NCBI GenBank assembly: GCA_023957975.1
Contig: JAMLGM010000015.1
Span: 1-42,684, forward strand
Direction of reading: 5' to 3'
DNA from: Microthrixaceae bacterium
GTDB taxonomy: Bacteria > Actinomycetota > Acidimicrobiia > Acidimicrobiales > Microtrichaceae
DNA length: 42,684 nt
Shown one piece after another: positions 40,097-42,684 of the stretch. The translations under genes and the position numbers were made by a program. Under the pieces are notes generated by a model that was given only the letters and a program-made list of their open reading frames with translations, made no database searches and was not told the origin of the DNA. The first letter of the stretch is position 1; each line of letters starts with the position of its first letter.

Positions 40097-41799
40097 TCCG
40101 CTTCGACCACGTCTCGGTCACCTATCCCGACACCGACGGACCGACACTTCGCGACGTCTCACTGACGATCGCCGAGGGGGAGCTGTGCGTCGTGATCGGC
40201 TCCACGGGAGCCGGCAAGTCGACCCTGCTCGGAGCGATCAACGGCCTGGTGCCCCACTTCACCGGCGGACTCTTGTCGGGAACGGTGACCGTGAACGGAA
40301 AAGGCACCCGAACCCACCCGCCTCGCGAGCTGGCAGAGGTCGTCGGCGTCGTCGGACAGGATCCGCTCGCGGGGTTCGTCACCGACATCGTCGAAGACGA
40401 GCTCGCCTACGGGATGGAACAGCTCGCCATCGGTCCTGACGTGATGCGTAAGCGGGTCGAGGAGACACTCGACCTGCTCGGAATCGCGGATCTGCGCCAC
40501 CGTGCGCTGCGCACGCTGTCGGGGGGCCAGCAACAGCGGGTCGCGATCGGCTCGGTGCTCACCAACCATCCGAGCGTCATCGTGTTGGATGAACCCACAT
40601 CGGCCCTCGATCCGACGGCGGCCGAGGATGTCCTGGCCACCGTGACCCGCCTGGTTCATGACCTCGGGGTCACGGTCGTCATGGCGGAACACCGTCTCGA
40701 GCGGGTCATCCACTATGCGGACAGCGCGCTGTATCTCTCCGGCGACGGCCGGGTCGTCGCCGGCACGCCAGCGGAGGTCCTCGAGATCTCCACGATTGCA
40801 CCCCCGATCGTGCACCTCGGCCGGTTGGCCGGATGGTCGCCGCTTCCGCTGTCGGTGCGCGACGCGCGCCGAGCGGCCGCTCCGCTGCGCGATCGCCTGG
40901 GCGCCACGGCTCCCCCAGAACGTCGACCGACGACGGCGGAGGTGGCTCCGATCGCAAGTCGACCGCCCAGCGATGCGACCGCGGTGACCATGTCCGGGCT
41001 CACGGTCGTCTTCGGACGGACCACCGCGGTGAACCAGGTCGACCTGTCGCTCTTCGACGGTGAGATCGTCGCGCTGATGGGGCGCAACGGATCCGGTAAG
41101 TCGACGCTGATGTGGGCGCTGCAAGGCAGCGGCCACCGGACCCGAGGCACCGTCGGGGTGCGCCGCGATGACGGTACGGAGGTCGACACCGACCGACTCT
41201 CCCCCGCCGAGGCCCGCGCACTCGTGGGGCTCGTCCCACAAAACGCCGCCGACCTGTTGTATCTCGACACCGTCGCTCAGGAATGCGCACAGGCCGACCT
41301 CGACGCCGAACGTGAGACGGGAACGTGCGACGACCTCCTGGCGCGCCTGGTGCCCGGCATCGATCGCAGCAGCCACCCCCGCGACCTGTCCGAGGGGCAG
41401 CGACTTGCGCTCGTCTTGGCCATTCAGCTCACCGCCTCACCGCGAACCGTGTTGCTGGACGAGCCGACCCGGGGCCTCGACTACAACGCCAAGGAGAACC
41501 TGACGCGGATCCTTCGCGAACTCGCCGAGGCCGGCCATGCGGTCATGGTGTCGACTCACGACGTCGAATTCGTCGCGGCGAGCGCAGACCGGGTCGTCGT
41601 CATGGCTCAGGGTGAAATCGTGGCCGACGGACCGACCGTGGACGTCATCGTGTCCTCGCCGGCATTCGCTCCACAGGTGGCCAAGGTCCTCGCACCTCAG
41701 CGCTGGCTGACGGTCGGGGAGGTTCGTGGGGCGCTCGCGGCGAACGGGCCGCCCGAGTCGCCGGCTCCCACCGGACCGATCCCCGGGGCGGCGCCATGA
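40093..41799 (+). CDS. Fused double ATPase of the ECF transporter (EcfA-EcfA')
   Basis: 568-aa protein with two ABC domains, both ECF ATPases in one chain. Domain 1: Walker A GSTGAGKST (36-44), signature LSGGQQQR, Walker B VIVLDEP. Domain 2: Walker A GRNGSGKST (330-338), signature LSEGQRLAL, Walker B TVLLDEP. The second signature is degenerate (LSEGQ), as in EcfA-type pairs. A linker of about 70 residues joins them. The ATG overlaps the EcfT stop (ATGA) and its own stop overlaps the next start, so the subunits are translationally coupled. Confidence 0.93.
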   Translation: MIRFDHVSVTYPDTDGPTLRDVSLTIAEGELCVVIGSTGAGKSTLLGAINGLVPHFTGGLLSGTVTVNGKGTRTHPPRELAEVVGVVGQDPLAGFVTDIVEDELAYGMEQLAIGPDVMRKRVEETLDLLGIADLRHRALRTLSGGQQQRVAIGSVLTNHPSVIVLDEPTSALDPTAAEDVLATVTRLVHDLGVTVVMAEHRLERVIHYADSALYLSGDGRVVAGTPAEVLEISTIAPPIVHLGRLAGWSPLPLSVRDARRAAAPLRDRLGATAPPERRPTTAEVAPIASRPPSDATAVTMSGLTVVFGRTTAVNQVDLSLFDGEIVALMGRNGSGKSTLMWALQGSGHRTRGTVGVRRDDGTEVDTDRLSPAEARALVGLVPQNAADLLYLDTVAQECAQADLDAERETGTCDDLLARLVPGIDRSSHPRDLSEGQRLALVLAIQLTASPRTVLLDEPTRGLDYNAKENLTRILRELAEAGHAVMVSTHDVEFVAASADRVVVMAQGEIVADGPTVDVIVSSPAFAPQVAKVLAPQRWLTVGEVRGALAANGPPESPAPTGPIPGAAP

Positions 41800-42684
41800 C
41801 CGCCCCGGCGCTTTCGACGCGGGCCGCTTCGGGCCTTGCGGGGTCGCGGCTCCGGGTGCGCTCGGCGGTCGTCCTCGCCGTCGCTTCTCTGGCCGGACTG
41901 TCCATGTTCCTGTGGCCGTTGCTGTTGCAGGCACCAGCGGAGGCCGGCCACAACACCGACGCGCCGTTCGTGTTCATCGGCATCCTTCCCGTGCTGCTCG
42001 CCGTCGTGCTCACCGAGTTGCACACCGGTGGCATCGACACCAAGTCGCTCGCGATGCTCGGCGTGTTGTCCGCCATGGGCGCAGCGCTTCGGCCCATGGG
42101 TGCTGGACTCGCCGGCATCGAGACCGTCTTCTTCCTGCTGATTCTCGCCGGGCGGGTCTATGGCCCGGGTTTCGGCTTCGTCCTCGGCAGCACCACGTTG
42201 TTCGCCTCGGCGATCATCACGGGCGGCATCGGCCCGTGGCTCCCGTTCCAGATGTTGGGTTCGGCGTGGGTCGGCCTCGGCGCCGGGCTGTTGCCACGAC
42301 GGGTTCGCGGACGCTCGGAGATCGCCATGCTGTGCGCCTACGGAGCGGTGGCGGCCTACGTGTTCGGGTTCTTGTTGAACATGTGGTTCTGGCCGTACGC
42401 GATCGGCGCGGACACCGAGTTGTCGTTCGTCCCCGGCGACGCGGTGTTGTCGAACCTGCACCGCTTCGTGCTGTATTCGCTGGCGACGTCGACCTTCGGT
42501 TGGGACACCGGCAGGGCGATCACCAACATCATCGCCATCAGCGTCGTCGGTCCGCCGGTGCTGTTGACCCTTCGTCGAGCGGCCCGCAAGGCCGCCTTCG
42601 GCGCCCCAGTCGAGTTCGTTTCCTCGCCCGACGCGAGTTCTGGGCGCGTCAGCCGGTGGGATGTTTCCCGCCGACGCGCCCCCA
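41796..42684 (+). CDS. ECF transporter S component, cut by window end
   Basis: At least 296 codons with no stop before the window ends. The ATG overlaps the EcfA stop by four bases. Six or so hydrophobic helices are visible, including SAVVLAVASLAGLSMFLWPL, FVFIGILPVLLAVVL, TVFFLLILAGRVYGPGFG and FASAIITGGIGPW, with a short Arg-rich C-terminal tail. Placement after EcfT and EcfA, and the upstream cobalamin riboswitch, make it the substrate-binding subunit, inferred to recognise cobalamin. The C-terminal end is not visible. Confidence 0.8.
   Translation, partial: MTAPALSTRAASGLAGSRLRVRSAVVLAVASLAGLSMFLWPLLLQAPAEAGHNTDAPFVFIGILPVLLAVVLTELHTGGIDTKSLAMLGVLSAMGAALRPMGAGLAGIETVFFLLILAGRVYGPGFGFVLGSTTLFASAIITGGIGPWLPFQMLGSAWVGLGAGLLPRRVRGRSEIAMLCAYGAVAAYVFGFLLNMWFWPYAIGADTELSFVPGDAVLSNLHRFVLYSLATSTFGWDTGRAITNIIAISVVGPPVLLTLRRAARKAAFGAPVEFVSSPDASSGRVSRWDVSRRRAP

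Noticed and set aside
38953..41799. 948-codon plus frame covering EcfT and the double ATPase
   Set aside because: Its C-terminal part is the real ATPase gene; the part over EcfT is out-of-frame Arg/Pro-rich sequence, and the true ATG at 40093 overlaps the EcfT stop.
1..42684. CRISPR array, IS element, prophage, tRNA or rRNA genes
   Set aside because: No regular spaced repeats, transposase, integrase or RNA gene signatures were found on either strand.

Overview
The window is high-GC bacterial DNA with actinobacterial style. It has F420-dependent luciferase-like oxidoreductases, mycobacterial-type acyl-CoA ligases and an acyl-CoA dehydrogenase, LAxTG-type cell-wall sorting, lipoproteins with short signal peptides, and many apparently leaderless genes. 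The mix points to a marine or freshwater actinobacterium, perhaps class Acidimicrobiia; that placement is inference, since no rRNA marker is present. No rRNA, tRNA, CRISPR array, prophage or IS element was seen.

Layout. 1-4600: the last codons of a near-identical second copy of a YibE/F-like gene with its terminator hairpin, then a minus-strand phosphate operon pstS-pstS-pstC-pstA with no pstB after pstA. 4760-13360: an NTF2-like protein coupled to a luciferase-like oxidoreductase, a secreted FN3 protein, an acyl-CoA ligase with a GH5 endoglycoceramidase-like lipoprotein, a broken VapB/VapC remnant (10762-11024) missed by simple ORF calling, exonuclease III and an acyl-CoA dehydrogenase. 13470-16670: a divergent LpqC-like esterase and a GH36 alpha-galactosidase. 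16700-20100: a peroxide-defence locus with a near-consensus OxyR site followed by ahpC, ahpF and oxyR.

20100-26200: a luciferase-like oxidoreductase, an orphan amino-acid-type binding protein, an MBL-fold hydrolase, the full YibE/F-like gene and a PIG-V-like mannosyltransferase. 26200-32100: a minus-strand catabolic cluster (di-iron-like hydrolase, Baeyer-Villiger-type monooxygenase, SDR) facing a TetR regulator and a fadD-like ligase, with a strong candidate TetR operator between. 32100-35800: a GH29 alpha-L-fucosidase and a CocE-type hydrolase lipoprotein.

35899-42684 is the most interesting region. A cobalamin riboswitch with an apparent Shine-Dalgarno switch precedes five tightly overlapping genes: a LAxTG-anchored alpha/alpha-barrel (prenyltransferase-like) surface protein, a membrane-anchored transcobalamin-C-terminal-like (DUF4430-like) protein, and an ECF transporter (EcfT, fused double EcfA, and an S component cut by the window end). 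The first two proteins resemble the two separate domains of animal intrinsic factor/transcobalamin. I infer a cell-wall vitamin B12 capture system delivering to an ECF importer.

Other non-coding structure: a perfect 40-nt palindrome shared by two distant intergenic sites (58 nt at one of them), long terminator-like hairpins without U-tracts, and at least nine genes with an nAnnnT box ending 6-7 nt before the start codon, which suggests widespread leaderless transcription.
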